In this document: positions 40,001 to 50,301 of the stretch, piece after piece | Layout: every line of letters starts with the position of its first letter | How positions within the stretch are numbered: the first letter of the stretch is position 1 | From: Streptomyces halobius | GTDB lineage: Bacteria > Actinomycetota > Actinomycetes > Streptomycetales > Streptomycetaceae | DNA length: 64,000 bases | Assembly (NCBI RefSeq): GCF_023277745.1 | Contig: NZ_CP086322.1 | Location: forward strand, 4,030,001-4,094,000 | Direction: 5' to 3' | Position numbers and translations under genes: made by a program | Notes under the pieces: generated by a model | The model's database searches: none | What the model was told of the DNA's origin: nothing | Seen by the model: only the letters and a program-made list of their open reading frames with translations

Positions 40001-42961
40001 TCACCCCCGGCACCAGCCCGTACCCTCCGCCAGCACCTCGGCCACATGCCGCCCCCGCCGTCCCCCCAGCTGGTCCAGCTGTGTACGGCAGGAGAAGCCG
40101 TCGGCGAGTACCACGGCGTCGGCGGGTGCTTTCCGCACCGTCGGGAGAAGTTGCTCCTCCGCGCAGGCGGCCGATACGTCGTAGTGGCCCCGCTCGAAGC
40201 CGAAGTTGCCTGCCAGACCGCAGCAGCCACCGGTCAACTCACCCTCCAAGCCAGCCCGTTCGCGTAGGCGGCGTTCGGCGGCGTCGCCCAGGACGGCGTG
40301 CTGGTGGCAATGGGTCTGGCCCACGACGGGGCGGTTGAGGCGTGGGGGCTGCCAGTCGGGGGCGAGTTCTTCCAGGGTCTGGGCGAAGGTTCGTACGGAG
40401 GCGGCGAGTTGGGCGGCGCGGGGGTCGCCGGACAGCAGCTCGGGCAGGTCGGTGCGGAGGGCCGCCGCGCAGCTTGGTTCGAGGACGACGAGGGGGCGGC
40501 CTGCGCTGAGCAGGGGGCTCAGGACCTCGACGGTGCGGCGCATGACCTTGCGTGCCTGGTCCAGCTGGCCGGTGGAGACGTAGGTCAGCCCGCAGCAGAG
40601 GGGCGGACGGTGCAGGCGGGGCTGGGGGAAGGCGCCGCCCGTAGTCAGGCGTACCGGTGCGGTCGGTGGCAGGAGGGGGCGCAGGCCGGCGGCTTCCAGG
40701 ACGTGGACGGCGGCTTGGCCGACGGATGGGGAGAGGTAGTTGGTGAAGGTGTCGGGCCAGAGGATGACCAGGTGGCCGGGTCCGCCCCCCACGCGGCCCT
40801 GCGCCCGCCTTCGCCACCACCAGCGGGTGAAGGGTTCCGTGGCCAGCGGGGGGATGGAGCGCTCGGGAGCGATTCCGGCGAATCGCTTGCCGATGGCTGC
40901 CAAGGGCGTACGGGCCAGTGCGTTGAGGACGGGGGCGGCCGCGGCCGAAGCGTGCAGCCACTGGGGCAGGCGGCCCATGGAGTAATGCGAGGCCGGACGT
41001 ACCCGGCCCGCATAGTGGTGGTGCAGGAATTCCGCCTTGTACGTGGCCATGTCGACGCCTACGGGGCAGTCGCTGCGGCAGCCCTTGCAGGAGAGGCAGA
41101 GGTCCAGGGCGTCGCGCACCTCCGGCGACCGCCAGCCCTCCGTGACGACCTCGCCCGCGAGCATCTCGTGGAGGAGCCGCGCCCGCCCCCGGGTGGAGTG
41201 CTGTTCCTCGCCGGTGGCGCGGAAGGAGGGGCACATGACGTCGCGGGATGCTGAACCCAGCGATTCCGTACGGCATTTGGCCACACCTACGCATCGGCGT
41301 ACGGCCGCCGAGAAGTCCCCGTCGTCGTGCGGATAGCCGAATTCGACCGGCACCGGCCGCCTCGGCAGGACGTCGAAGCGGAGGTTCTCGTCCAGCCGCG
41401 CGGGGCGTACCAGCATGCCGGGGTTCAGGCCGGCTGCCGGATCCCAGAGGTCCTTGAATCGGGCGAACAGACCCACCAGCTCCGGGCCGTACATCTTGGG
41501 GAGGAGCTCGGACCGTGCCTGGCCGTCGCCGTGTTCGCCGGAGAGCGAGCCGCCGTGCGCGACCACCAACTCGGCGAGGTCGGAGGAGAACTGGCGGAAG
41601 CGGCGGATGCCCGGAGCGGTCATCAGGTCGAAGTCGATACGGATGTGGATGCAGCCGTCGCCGAAATGGCCGTACGGGGTGCCGCGCAGCTGGTGATCAG
41701 CCAACAGCGCGCGGAAGTCCCTGAGGTAGGGGCCGAGTTGGGAGGGCGGTACGGCGCAGTCCTCCCAGCCGGGCCAGGCTTCCGAGTCGTCGGGCATACG
41801 GGTCGCCGTACCGGACGCGTCCTCGCGCACCCGCCACAGCGCCCGCTGCCCGGCCGCGTCGGTGACGAGGGTGTGGTCGGTGGCGCCGTCCGCGGCCGCC
41901 GCCCGGCACAGCGCCTCGGCCCGAGCCGTCGCCTCGGCGCGGCTCCCGCCGCCCATCTCGACGAACAGCCAGGCCCCGCCCTTGGGCAGCCCGGCCGCGC
42001 CGCCCACCAGATCGGCGGCCATCCCCTCGACGGTCAGCGGACGGTGCGGGAGCAGCGTGTGCGCGGCCTCGGCCGCCGCGCTCTCGTCCGGGTAGCCGAG
42101 GACGGCGAGCGCCCGCGCCGCCGGGGTCTCCACCAGCCGTACGGTTGCCTCCGTCAGCACGCCGAGGGTGCCCTCGCTGCCGGTGAGCGCCCGCGCCAGA
42201 TCGGTGCCCGCCTCCGGCAGCAGCGCGTCCAGCGCATAGCCGGAGATCCGGCGGGGGAGATCGGGGTAGCCGGTGCGCAGCAGCGCCAACTCGCCGTCCA
42301 CCAGGGCCTTCACGCCGTCACGGAGACGCGGGGGCAGTCCGGTGGGGCAGCCCGCGGAGTCCGTCCCGCGGCCGGCCCGCACCGGCTCGCCGCCGTACGT
42401 CAGCAGCTCCAGCTCCCGCACATTGTCGGCGGTGGTTCCCCAGGCCACCGAGTGGGCGCCGCACGAGTTGTTGCCGATCATGCCACCGAGGGTGCAGCGG
42501 CTGTGCGTGGACGGATCGGGGCCGAAGGTCAGGCCGTGCGGGGCGGCCGCCGCCCGCAGATCGTCCAGCACCACGCCGGGCTGGACGACGGCCGTACGGG
42601 CGGCGGGGTCCAGCGACACGATCCGCCGCATGTGCCGGGTGAAGTCCAGTACGACGCCGGTGCCGGTGGCCTGTCCGGCGATGCTGGTCCCGCCGCCCCG
42701 GGGCACGACCGGCACGCCGCGTTCCCGGCACACCCGCAGCGCCGCCGCGACGTCCTCGGCGTCCCGGGGTGCGACCACCGCCCGGGGCACCCGCCGGTAA
42801 TTGGACGCGTCCATCGTCATCAGTGCCCGGTCGGCCGCGGTGAACGAGACCTCCCCTCGTACCGCGGCGGCCAACTCCTGTTCCAGGTCCCGCTGCTTCC
42901 GTTCCAGATCCCGCTGCTTCTGTTCCAGGTCCCGCTGCCCTGTCTCCGTACGATCAGCCAT
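40001..42961 (-). CDS. FAD-linked oxidoreductase fused to Fe-S/CCG domain (YdiJ/D-2-hydroxyglutarate dehydrogenase-like)
   Basis: A 986-residue fused dehydrogenase. Order: short charged N-terminus, FAD-binding type 4 (VPVVPRGGGTSIAGQATGTG, GPDPSTHSRCTLGGMIGNNS, CGAHSVAWGTTADNVRELE), FAD-oxidase C domain (GHFGDGCIHIRIDFDL, SGEHGDGQARSELL), 4Fe-4S motif CLSCKGCRSDCPVG near residue 630, and C-terminal CCG motifs (PLCCGLTYVSTG, GGCCGLAGNFGFE). This is the layout of E. coli YdiJ, which oxidises D-2-hydroxyglutarate; D-lactate is another possible substrate. Near residue 10 a 7-residue unit, RDLEQKQ, is repeated three times as a 21-bp DNA repeat. The ATG (MADRTETG) lacks a clear ribosome site. Confidence 0.9.
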   Translation of the reverse strand: MADRTETGQRDLEQKQRDLERKQRDLEQELAAAVRGEVSFTAADRALMTMDASNYRRVPRAVVAPRDAEDVAAALRVCRERGVPVVPRGGGTSIAGQATGTGVVLDFTRHMRRIVSLDPAARTAVVQPGVVLDDLRAAAAPHGLTFGPDPSTHSRCTLGGMIGNNSCGAHSVAWGTTADNVRELELLTYGGEPVRAGRGTDSAGCPTGLPPRLRDGVKALVDGELALLRTGYPDLPRRISGYALDALLPEAGTDLARALTGSEGTLGVLTEATVRLVETPAARALAVLGYPDESAAAEAAHTLLPHRPLTVEGMAADLVGGAAGLPKGGAWLFVEMGGGSRAEATARAEALCRAAAADGATDHTLVTDAAGQRALWRVREDASGTATRMPDDSEAWPGWEDCAVPPSQLGPYLRDFRALLADHQLRGTPYGHFGDGCIHIRIDFDLMTAPGIRRFRQFSSDLAELVVAHGGSLSGEHGDGQARSELLPKMYGPELVGLFARFKDLWDPAAGLNPGMLVRPARLDENLRFDVLPRRPVPVEFGYPHDDGDFSAAVRRCVGVAKCRTESLGSASRDVMCPSFRATGEEQHSTRGRARLLHEMLAGEVVTEGWRSPEVRDALDLCLSCKGCRSDCPVGVDMATYKAEFLHHHYAGRVRPASHYSMGRLPQWLHASAAAAPVLNALARTPLAAIGKRFAGIAPERSIPPLATEPFTRWWWRRRAQGRVGGGPGHLVILWPDTFTNYLSPSVGQAAVHVLEAAGLRPLLPPTAPVRLTTGGAFPQPRLHRPPLCCGLTYVSTGQLDQARKVMRRTVEVLSPLLSAGRPLVVLEPSCAAALRTDLPELLSGDPRAAQLAASVRTFAQTLEELAPDWQPPRLNRPVVGQTHCHQHAVLGDAAERRLRERAGLEGELTGGCCGLAGNFGFERGHYDVSAACAEEQLLPTVRKAPADAVVLADGFSCRTQLDQLGGRRGRHVAEVLAEGTGWCRG

Positions 42962-43129
42962 GCCCCCAGCCTGCCCACTCGGACCGGGTCCTGGCGCCTC
43001 GGCTGGCCCGTCGGTGGGGTGAGGGGGTGGCGGGTAAGGGTGACGGGGAGCGGCCGGACGGGCTCCGCAACGCCGCCGGGCCGCTTCCCGACCGCCTTCG
43101 GGCCGCCTCCGGGCCACCTCCGGAATGTC

Positions 43130-43390
43130 TCCGTACGGCTCTGCGGGTGGCGGGTACCGGTGCCGGGCCGGTGCCATGTCGGTGTCCCACGGGTGACGCA
43201 CACTGCCGATGTCCTACAGGTGGCGGGTACCGGTGCCGCACCGATGCCCTACGGGTGGCGCGTCCCGGCCCCGGCCTCGGACGGAAGGCGCGTCCCGACG
43301 TCGTACGCGTGACGCGTCCCGGCGTCGTACGGGTGGCACGTTCCGACATCGTTCGGGTGGCTCGTCCCGGCATCGTACGGGTGGAACCGG
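43130..43390. repeat. degenerate 24-bp tandem repeats
   Basis: Units centred on GTACGGGTGGC followed by GTCCCGGCATC recur about every 24 bp from 43300 to 43390 and, more degenerately, back to 43130. On the minus strand they encode the HPYDAGT / HPNDVGT / HAYDVGT tail of the truncated FAD oxidase. The block separates the YdiJ-like gene from the remnants at 43.3-44.3 kb. Confidence 0.7.
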
Positions 43391-43899
43391 AACATGTTCT
43401 CCGGGTCGTGGGCGGCCTTCAGCGCGGCCAGCCGCCGGTGCGCCCCGTCGCCGTGGAGGCTGCGCGCCACCTCGGTTCGACGGCGGGCGGCCGCGGCCGC
43501 CCGCTCCCCGTGCGCGCCGAAGACGAAGTTCACGTTCCGGCCGAGCCGCCACGGTGCGACGGCGGCGAGCGCCTCGTCGTGCAGCGCCCGTACGGCCGCC
43601 AGGTCCGTCGCCGGATCCGCCTGCGGGCCGCCGGCGCCCAGCGGCGACAGCAGCCGCAGCAGAAACCGCGCATCACGGTGGCCGACAGCGCCCGCCGCCC
43701 CGTCGCCCGCCGCCATCGCACCCCCCATGTGGTTGAGCTGCAGCACAACCATCACCGGCGCGGTCGGCGCGGCTTGCGGCCGCAGCGACTCCGGTCCGGT
43801 CAGCGCGGCCACCCGTCGCAGCGCCGCCGCATCGAGCCCGCTGAGCAGCGCATTGTCACCGCTGTAGGCATGCGGATCGCGCGGGTCCTGAGCGGCCGG
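43249..43899 (-). pseudogene. 3' remnant of an FAD-linked oxidase (BBE type)
   Basis: On the minus strand, LLSGLDAAALRRVAALTGP, PVMVVLQLNHMGGAMAAGD, VGHRDARFLLRLLSPLG, LGRNVNFVFGAHGE and LAALKAAHDPENMFRFHP match the C-terminal third of berberine-bridge-type FAD oxidases, ending in the usual DPENLFR-like motif. The FAD-binding N-terminal two thirds are missing: upstream of about 43900 the sequence is a fragment of another gene on the other strand. After DPENMFRFHP the frame continues into the 24-bp repeats. A non-functional remnant. Confidence 0.72.
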
Positions 43900-43910
43900 C
43901 GCCGGTACGG

Positions 43911-44282
43911 GTGACCGCCCGGATCCGCCGCGACCGGCTCGATCTGGCCGGACGCATCCTCGGCCCCGCACTGACCGACCCGCCACGAACGGGTGACGCG
44001 GCGCACGAGGCGGATGAAGAGGACGAGGCGAACGATCCGACCGAAGCCCACGAAGGTGAAGACACCCCATCAGGAGCAACCACCCCCACCGACTGGGCCA
44101 CCCTCCACCTCGCCTACCCCGTCCTCGACGCCGTGCGCCAACTGCGCCAGTTCGGCGACTCCCTTGAGGTGCTCGACCCGCCCGAGGCCCGCCAGGCGCT
44201 GGCCCGCGCCGCGGCCGCCATCGCCGACGTCTACGCCACGGACGCCGCCGCCCCGGACCCCACCGTCTCACCGGGCGCATGA
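43911..44282 (+). pseudogene. 3' remnant of a WYL-domain regulator
   Basis: The frame reads VTARIRRDRLDLAGRILGPA and, at the end, LDAVRQLRQFGDSLEVLDPP then EARQALARAAAAIADVYA. This VEVLEPPELR-like tail is the C-terminus of YafY-type WYL regulators. The helix-turn-helix and most of the WYL domain are absent. The middle is an acidic low-complexity stretch (HEADEEDEANDPTEAHEGED). It abuts the 5'-truncated FAD oxidase, suggesting a deletion that removed the 5' parts of two divergent genes. Confidence 0.6.
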
Positions 44283-44335
44283 CCCTCATCTCATCCGGTG
44301 GACGCGGAGCCGGACCCCACGTCACAACGGATTAG

Positions 44336-45463
<1,128 letters not shown>

Positions 45464-45500
45464 CGGACAGGCCGCCGTAGCGGCTTCCCGACGGGCCCCG

Positions 45501-46054
45501 GCGGGCGACTGCCGGGGCCGTTCGTCGACCGCATCGTCACGGCGGCGGTGGCGGTGGCCGACGCCGAAGGGCTCGCCGCACTGCCCATGCGCCGGGTCGC
45601 CACCGAACTGGACGTCGGCACCATGTCGCTCCACCGCTACGTCCCGGGCAAGGCCGAACTCCTCGACCTGATGCTCGACAAGGTCGTGACCCTCGACGCC
45701 GACGCGCGCCCCGACCCCGACGCCGACTGGCGCCCGGCCCTCGAAGCGGCCGCCCGCGAGAGCTGGCAGCCGCACCAGGAACACCCCCGGCTGCGCCGGC
45801 TTCGTCACCGGCACCGCCCGCACCCAGCTCAACTCCGTACTCGCCGAAAAGCGCACCGGCATCAGCAATGACGCCTTCTGGCAGGCCCAGCAGCCGATTC
45901 TGTCGAAGGCGATGCTCAGCGGCCGCTACCCGGCCCTAGCCGCCCTCGACGAGGACGCCTTCGCCGACGGCGAGACCCCGGTCTTCGAGCTGGGGCCGGC
46001 CGCGCTCCTGGACGGTTTCGAGGAGGTCATCGCCGTCCATACACGGCCGAATGG
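45501..46054 (+). pseudogene. broken TetR-family regulator
   Basis: The N-terminal part reads PFVDRIVTAAVAVADAEGLA, MRRVATELDVGTMSLHRYVP, GKAELLDLMLDKVVTLDADA: a TetR helix-turn-helix. Near 45780 the frame breaks; the C-terminal part continues in another frame as GFVTGTARTQLNSVLAEKRT, AFWQAQQPILSKAMLSGRYP, FELGPAALLDGFEEVIA. Between the two a stretch normally present in this family (about 40-50 residues) appears deleted. No start codon with ribosome site remains. A decayed gene. Confidence 0.7.
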
Positions 46055-46111
46055 GTGGTTCAGGGCAACTCCGGGCATGACGAAACGGTCCGCTTGTGTC
46101 TGTATGGGGAC

Positions 46112-46681
46112 ATGACGATTCCAGCGATCCCCGGCCTCGCCCCCTTCGAGCGGCAGGGCACGATCCTGCTCACCTCGTTCAAACGGGACGGCAGCGGGGT
46201 CGGCACGCCGATGAATATCGCCGTCGACGGCGACCACGCGTATATCCGCACGTACGGCAGCGCCTGGAAGGCGAAACGGATGCGCAACTTCCCCGAGGTG
46301 GAGATCTGCCCCTCCACCTTTCGCGGCCGGCCCACCGGTCCCACGCTCAGAGCACGGGTCCGGCTGCTCGACCCGAAAACCCGGGAGTACCGGCGCGCGG
46401 AGCGCTCCCTGACCCGTAAGTACCCACTGATCCACGGCCTGTTGGTGCCGCTCGCGCACCGCCTCAAGAAGGAGAAGACGCTCCATTACGAGCTGCGGCT
46501 GATCGAGGAGGAGGGCGAAGGAACAGCTGAGGCCGAAGAGGCGAGGAAGGGTCAGGGGAAAGGCGAGAGGGACAGCCCCAGCGCGGGGAACGGCCCGAGC
46601 AAGGGAGAGGGCGGAAGCAAGGGCCAAAGCAAGGGGAAAAGCAAGGGCGAAGGCGGAACCAAACCGGACGACTCCCAGTAA
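46112..46681 (+). CDS. PPOX-class F420/FMN-dependent oxidoreductase
   Basis: A 189-residue split-barrel protein: FERQGTILLTSFKRDGSGVG, TPMNIAVDGDHAYIRTYGSA, WKAKRMRNFPEVEICPSTFR and LIHGLLVPLAHRLKKEKTLH. The pattern matches small F420-binding PPOX-like proteins of actinobacteria; the substrate is unknown. The last 45 residues are a Lys/Gly/Ser low-complexity tail with a GKGE-like repeat and contribute no known domain. The ATG (MTIPAIPG) follows GGGGAC; upstream in-frame codons belong to the TetR remnant. Confidence 0.86.
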   Translation: MTIPAIPGLAPFERQGTILLTSFKRDGSGVGTPMNIAVDGDHAYIRTYGSAWKAKRMRNFPEVEICPSTFRGRPTGPTLRARVRLLDPKTREYRRAERSLTRKYPLIHGLLVPLAHRLKKEKTLHYELRLIEEEGEGTAEAEEARKGQGKGERDSPSAGNGPSKGEGGSKGQSKGKSKGEGGTKPDDSQ

Positions 46682-46738
46682 GCCCCGGTAAGCCCCGGTA
46701 AGCCCCAGCCATCCAAGCCCTTACCTCCCAGCCCTCCC

Positions 46739-47776
46739 CTACTCCCGCCGCCGCACCAGCTTCCGCAGCAGCATCACCAACGCCGTGGCCCCGAGCAAAA
46801 CCAGCGCCCCCTTACCGAAACTCGGCTGCATCCCGGCATCCTCCGAATTCCGGGAACTCCCCTCCTCTGCACCGCTATTGCCGCTCCCCCCCGAAGCCGC
46901 ATCCGAATCCCCCTCCCCGGGGCCAGCGCCCCCCTTCGCCGACTCCGGCAACTGACTTCCCGTCAGCTCAACCGGTTCGACCTCACTGCCTTCCCCCTCG
47001 GATCCGTACATCAGCGTCCGCCCGTCGGGGGCGAAGGTGACCGACTCCCCCTGCTGCTGGATCGGCACGCCCACGCTGCCGATGTCCTTCGGGCGGCCGT
47101 CCTGCCAGCGGTACATCCGGCCACCGAAATAGCTGCGCAGCGCCAGCCTGGTGCCGTCCGGGGAGAACGCACCATCGGTCACCCAGAGGTCGATCGGCGC
47201 GACCTTGCGGAAGGTGTTGACTCCGGAGGTGCTGAGCCGCTGCGGGCCCTCGTAGAGCGCGCCGCCCCCGCCCTGCTTCTTGCTGGCGATATAGGCCCGG
47301 CCGGTCTTGGGATGCACCATCAGCGCCTCCGCGTCGCGCGGCCCGTCGGCGTACTTCACGGTGAACTGTGCCGCGGTGACCGTCGCGTCACGCAGCCGCT
47401 TCGGCTCGGGGAAGCGATAGATCCACACGTGGTCCCACGTACCGCCCCTGTTGTCCCCGATATCGCCGACGTAGACATACCCGTCCGGGCCGATCGAGAT
47501 CGCCTCGACGTCCCGGGGGGCGCCGATCCCGCGCAGCGTGACAGTGGCGACGGTACGCCCGGACGCGGCCTCGACGGCGTAGACGTACGGGCCGTCATCG
47601 CTGTCGTTGTGGGTCCAGTAGATCCCGGGGTGAGCGCGGCTGGCGGCCAGGCCGCTGGACTCGGTGATCCTGGCGTCACGGACCTTGAAGCCGTCGGGCT
47701 CATCGGCGGCGGCCGGCCCAACCGCCGCGCACAGCACCATCCCCGCGGCACCGGCCGCGCACAGAAGCGAACGCAT
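46739..47776 (-). CDS. secreted, membrane-anchored beta-propeller protein
   Basis: A 345-residue protein with a signal peptide (MRSLLCAAGAAGMVLCAAVG, cleavage near AAADEPD). Beta-propeller-like repeats follow (ESSGLAASRAHPGIYWTHND, AISIGPDGYVYVGDIGDNRG, LMVHPKTGRAYIASKKQGGG, VTDGAFSPDGTRLALRSYFG, ESVTFAPDGRTLMYGSEGEG). A Gly/Ser linker leads to a C-terminal helix (GALVLLGATALVMLLRKLV) and a basic RRRE end, fixing it to the cell membrane facing out. No sortase motif. Function unknown; possibly ligand or polymer binding. Confidence 0.86.
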   Translation of the reverse strand: MRSLLCAAGAAGMVLCAAVGPAAADEPDGFKVRDARITESSGLAASRAHPGIYWTHNDSDDGPYVYAVEAASGRTVATVTLRGIGAPRDVEAISIGPDGYVYVGDIGDNRGGTWDHVWIYRFPEPKRLRDATVTAAQFTVKYADGPRDAEALMVHPKTGRAYIASKKQGGGGALYEGPQRLSTSGVNTFRKVAPIDLWVTDGAFSPDGTRLALRSYFGGRMYRWQDGRPKDIGSVGVPIQQQGESVTFAPDGRTLMYGSEGEGSEVEPVELTGSQLPESAKGGAGPGEGDSDAASGGSGNSGAEEGSSRNSEDAGMQPSFGKGALVLLGATALVMLLRKLVRRRE

Positions 47777-48095
47777 GGGCACAGACTGCCATCCCGGACC
47801 GCGCGGAGCGTCGGCGGCGTGACGGCTCCACGCCAATAGCCGCGCCCCGCCGGAACGGTGTCAGGACGCGAGTCACCACAGTGGGGCGTCGGGGGCCGTA
47901 CGCGGCGCGCGAGGGCGGGTCGGTGCGCGCGCTGCCCTAGGCGGTGTCCGGCCCGGCAAGGCGGTGTCCGGACCGGCGAGAGCGGGGCGCCCCCGATCGG
48001 CCCAAGCCGAGCGCAGCGGACAACCAAGCCGACCACGGCCAAGCGCACGCGTCCCACTTGATTCGAGCGCACTCCAAGGAGTTGGCTGACCTCCC
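47777..48095. other. 319-bp divergent spacer
   Basis: Upstream region of the beta-propeller protein (minus) and the aldo/keto reductase (plus). GGCGGTGTCCGG occurs twice, at 47940 and 47960, a 20-bp direct repeat. No gene supported. Confidence 0.5.
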
Positions 48096-49094
48096 ATGGA
48101 GTACACGCAGCTCGGACGCACCGGACTCAAGGTCAGCCGACTCGTCCTCGGGACGATGAACTTCGGGCCTCAGACGGACGAGGCCGACAGCCACCTCATC
48201 ATGGACGCCGCGCTCGACGCGGGCGTCAACTTCTTCGACACCGCCAACGTCTACGGATGGGGCGAGAACAAGGGCCGTACGGAAGAGATCATCGGCTCCT
48301 GGTTCGCCAAGGGCGGCGGCCGGCGCGACAAGACCGTGCTGGCCACCAAGGTCTACGGCAACATGGCGACGGACGGCGGGCAGGTCTGGCCCAACCACGA
48401 CAAGCTGTCCGCGGTCAATATCCGGCGCGCGGTCGACGGCAGCCTCAAGCGGCTGGGGACCGACCACATCGACCTCTACCAGTTCCACCACGTCGACCGC
48501 GCGACGCCCTGGGACGAGATCTGGCAGGCCATCGATGTCCTCGTCCAGCAGGGCAAGGTCCTCTACGCCGGGTCCTCGAACCACGCCGGCTGGCATATCG
48601 CCCAGGCCAACGAGACGGCCCGGCGCCGTGGTTCCTACGGCCTGGTCAGCGAGCAGTGCCTCTACAACCTCGCGGAGCGGCGCGCCGAGATGGAGGTCAT
48701 TCCGGCGGCCGAGAGCTACGGGCTGGGCGTCATTCCCTGGTCCCCGCTGCACGGCGGGCTGCTGGGCGGCGCCCTCCGCAAGGAGCGGGAGGGCGGCGGG
48801 GCGCGGACGGTCTCCGGCCGCTCGGCCGACTCCCTCGCCAACTCCGCGATCCGCGACCGGATCCAGTCCTACGAGGACCTGCTCGACAAGCACGGCCTGG
48901 CGCCCGGCGAGGTCGCACTGGCCTGGCTGCTCACCCGGCCCGGCGTGACCGGCCCCATCGTCGGCCCCCGGACCGCCGACCAGCTCGCCTCCGCGCTGCG
49001 CGCCGTGGAGCTGAAGCTGTCGGACGAGCTGCTCGCCTCGCTCGACGAGATCCTCCCCGGGCCGGGACCGTCGCCGGAGGCGTTCGCCTGGTGA
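48096..49094 (+). CDS. aldo/keto reductase
   Basis: A 332-residue NADPH-dependent TIM-barrel oxidoreductase of the YajO/Kv-beta type. It starts MEYTQLGRTGLKVSRLVLGT, has the catalytic Asp/Tyr segment FFDTANVYGWGENKGRTEEI, Lys in VLATKVYGNM, and His in YQFHHVDRATPWDEIWQAID. The NADP-binding end is GPIVGPRTADQLASALRAVE. AAGGAG lies 15 bp upstream of the ATG, rather far. The physiological substrate is unknown. Confidence 0.94.
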   Translation: MEYTQLGRTGLKVSRLVLGTMNFGPQTDEADSHLIMDAALDAGVNFFDTANVYGWGENKGRTEEIIGSWFAKGGGRRDKTVLATKVYGNMATDGGQVWPNHDKLSAVNIRRAVDGSLKRLGTDHIDLYQFHHVDRATPWDEIWQAIDVLVQQGKVLYAGSSNHAGWHIAQANETARRRGSYGLVSEQCLYNLAERRAEMEVIPAAESYGLGVIPWSPLHGGLLGGALRKEREGGGARTVSGRSADSLANSAIRDRIQSYEDLLDKHGLAPGEVALAWLLTRPGVTGPIVGPRTADQLASALRAVELKLSDELLASLDEILPGPGPSPEAFAW

Positions 49095-49099
49095 GGCAG

Positions 49100-49345
49100 C
49101 GACGGCGGGCGGTGCGCCGAGGGCGGTGGTGATGCGCCGAGAGCAGTGGTGGTGCACCACGTGGCCGTCGGCGGCGGTGATCGCATTGGCCGTCGGCGGC
49201 GGTGCGCCGCGTGGCCGTCGGGTCGTCCAGGGTGGGCTGCGTGCCCGTCGGCGGCGGTGCGCCGAGGGGGATGATGGGCCGTATGCCCGACGTCGGCGGT
49301 GCGCCGCGTGGCCGTCGGTGTGGCGGCCGACGGCATGGCCGACGT
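49100..49345. repeat. degenerate GTCGGCGGCGGTG repeats
   Basis: GCCGTCGGCGGCGGTG-like and GGTGCGCCG-like units recur irregularly about every 25-55 bp (for example GGTGCGCCG at 49111, 49201, 49256 and 49299). Non-coding, between the aldo/keto reductase and the small membrane ORF. No dyad or spacer pattern. Confidence 0.6.
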
Positions 49346-49362
49346 CATGGCCATCGAGGTGA

Positions 49363-49449
49363 TCAGCCCAGCGCGGCCGCCACGATCACGACGATGAGCA
49401 GCACGGCGAGCAGGCCGGACATGATCCGGTTTCGGGTCTTGGGATCCAC
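49363..49449 (-). CDS. very small membrane protein
   Basis: A 28-residue product: GTG start, VDPKTRNRIMSGLLAVLLI then VVIVAAALG. A short basic N-terminus followed by one hydrophobic helix is the form of small actinobacterial membrane proteins that are often missed. It follows the thpR stop direction (minus strand, 23 bp downstream of thpR) and may share its transcript. No clear ribosome site (CGCGGG only). Function unknown. Confidence 0.55.
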   Translation of the reverse strand: MDPKTRNRIMSGLLAVLLIVVIVAAALG

Positions 49450-49471
49450 CCCGCGAGCGTAACCGGCCGCC

Positions 49472-50050
49472 TCACCTGCCCAGCGGCCAGGCCGCCTCCG
49501 TCTCGTACCGGGGCTGCTCGCCGGGCGCGCCGGAGACCGGCAGATTGCTGCGGACGAGGGCCAGCTCGCCGACCGTCCAGCCGCTGCTCTCGAATGCGTC
49601 GAGGACGGCGGCGAACGGGGCGAGATGGGCCCGCGCCCCCCGGTCACGGCCGCGGGCGATGGTCAGATGCGGGTGGTACGGGCGGTGCGCGTGCCCCGCG
49701 CTGACCAGCCCGGCCTTGCGCGCCGCGGCCTCCGCCGACCCGGCCAGATGCCGCATGGCCTCCCGGTCCCCGGCGACCCCGGCCCATAGCGCGCGGTCAC
49801 CGAAATGCCCGCCACCCTTGATCCACATCTCGTACGGATGGTGACGGTGCGCGGCCCGCTCCAGGCGCAGACGCAGCTCCGGCACCAGCTCGTCCGCCAC
49901 CTCCCCGTAGAACGCCAGGGTGAAGTGCCAGCCCGGCCGCCCGGTCCAGCGCAGCCGGTCCGCGCCGGACAGCCGGCGCAGCGCCGCCACCTCGGCGGCC
50001 AGTTCCTCGATCGCCACCCGGGGCGGCAGCACCGCCGCGAAGAATCTCAT
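49472..50050 (-). CDS. thpR: RNA 2',3'-cyclic phosphodiesterase
   Basis: A 192-residue 2H phosphoesterase that opens 2',3'-cyclic phosphates on RNA or nucleotides. Both signature motifs are present: HFTLAF near residue 42 and HLTIAR near residue 135. The start MRFFAAVLPP is typical of the family. The frame continues upstream to 50305, but that part is the repeat region and not homologous. Its role in bacteria is unclear. Confidence 0.92.
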   Translation of the reverse strand: MRFFAAVLPPRVAIEELAAEVAALRRLSGADRLRWTGRPGWHFTLAFYGEVADELVPELRLRLERAAHRHHPYEMWIKGGGHFGDRALWAGVAGDREAMRHLAGSAEAAARKAGLVSAGHAHRPYHPHLTIARGRDRGARAHLAPFAAVLDAFESSGWTVGELALVRSNLPVSGAPGEQPRYETEAAWPLGR

Positions 50051-50081
50051 GCGACCAGTCTGGCGCACGGGTTGACGCGGG

Positions 50082-50190
50082 CGGGCCCAGCCGGACGTAC
50101 AGGGCCCTCCGGTCGGGCCGGCGGACGCACAGGGCGCTTCGCTCGGGCCGACGTACGTACGCGGCACCCGCCCGGGCCGACGTACGTATG
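50082..50190. repeat. degenerate repeat of about 30 bp upstream of thpR
   Basis: CGGGCC recurs at 50082, 50114, 50144 and 50173 (steps 32, 30, 29), each followed by a GACGTACGTAC-like segment. It fills much of the 251-bp gap between thpR and the MFS gene, where the thpR promoter should lie. Confidence 0.6.
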
Positions 50191-50301
50191 GCGACCGGTC
50201 CCCGTGTCCCCCGCACGGGCCTGCCCCCTCCTCCCCCTGCCGCTCCACACCCGCGTCGCGAGCCCGAACACGGTCGGGCCCGACGGCCGCCGCCGCGGCC
50301 A

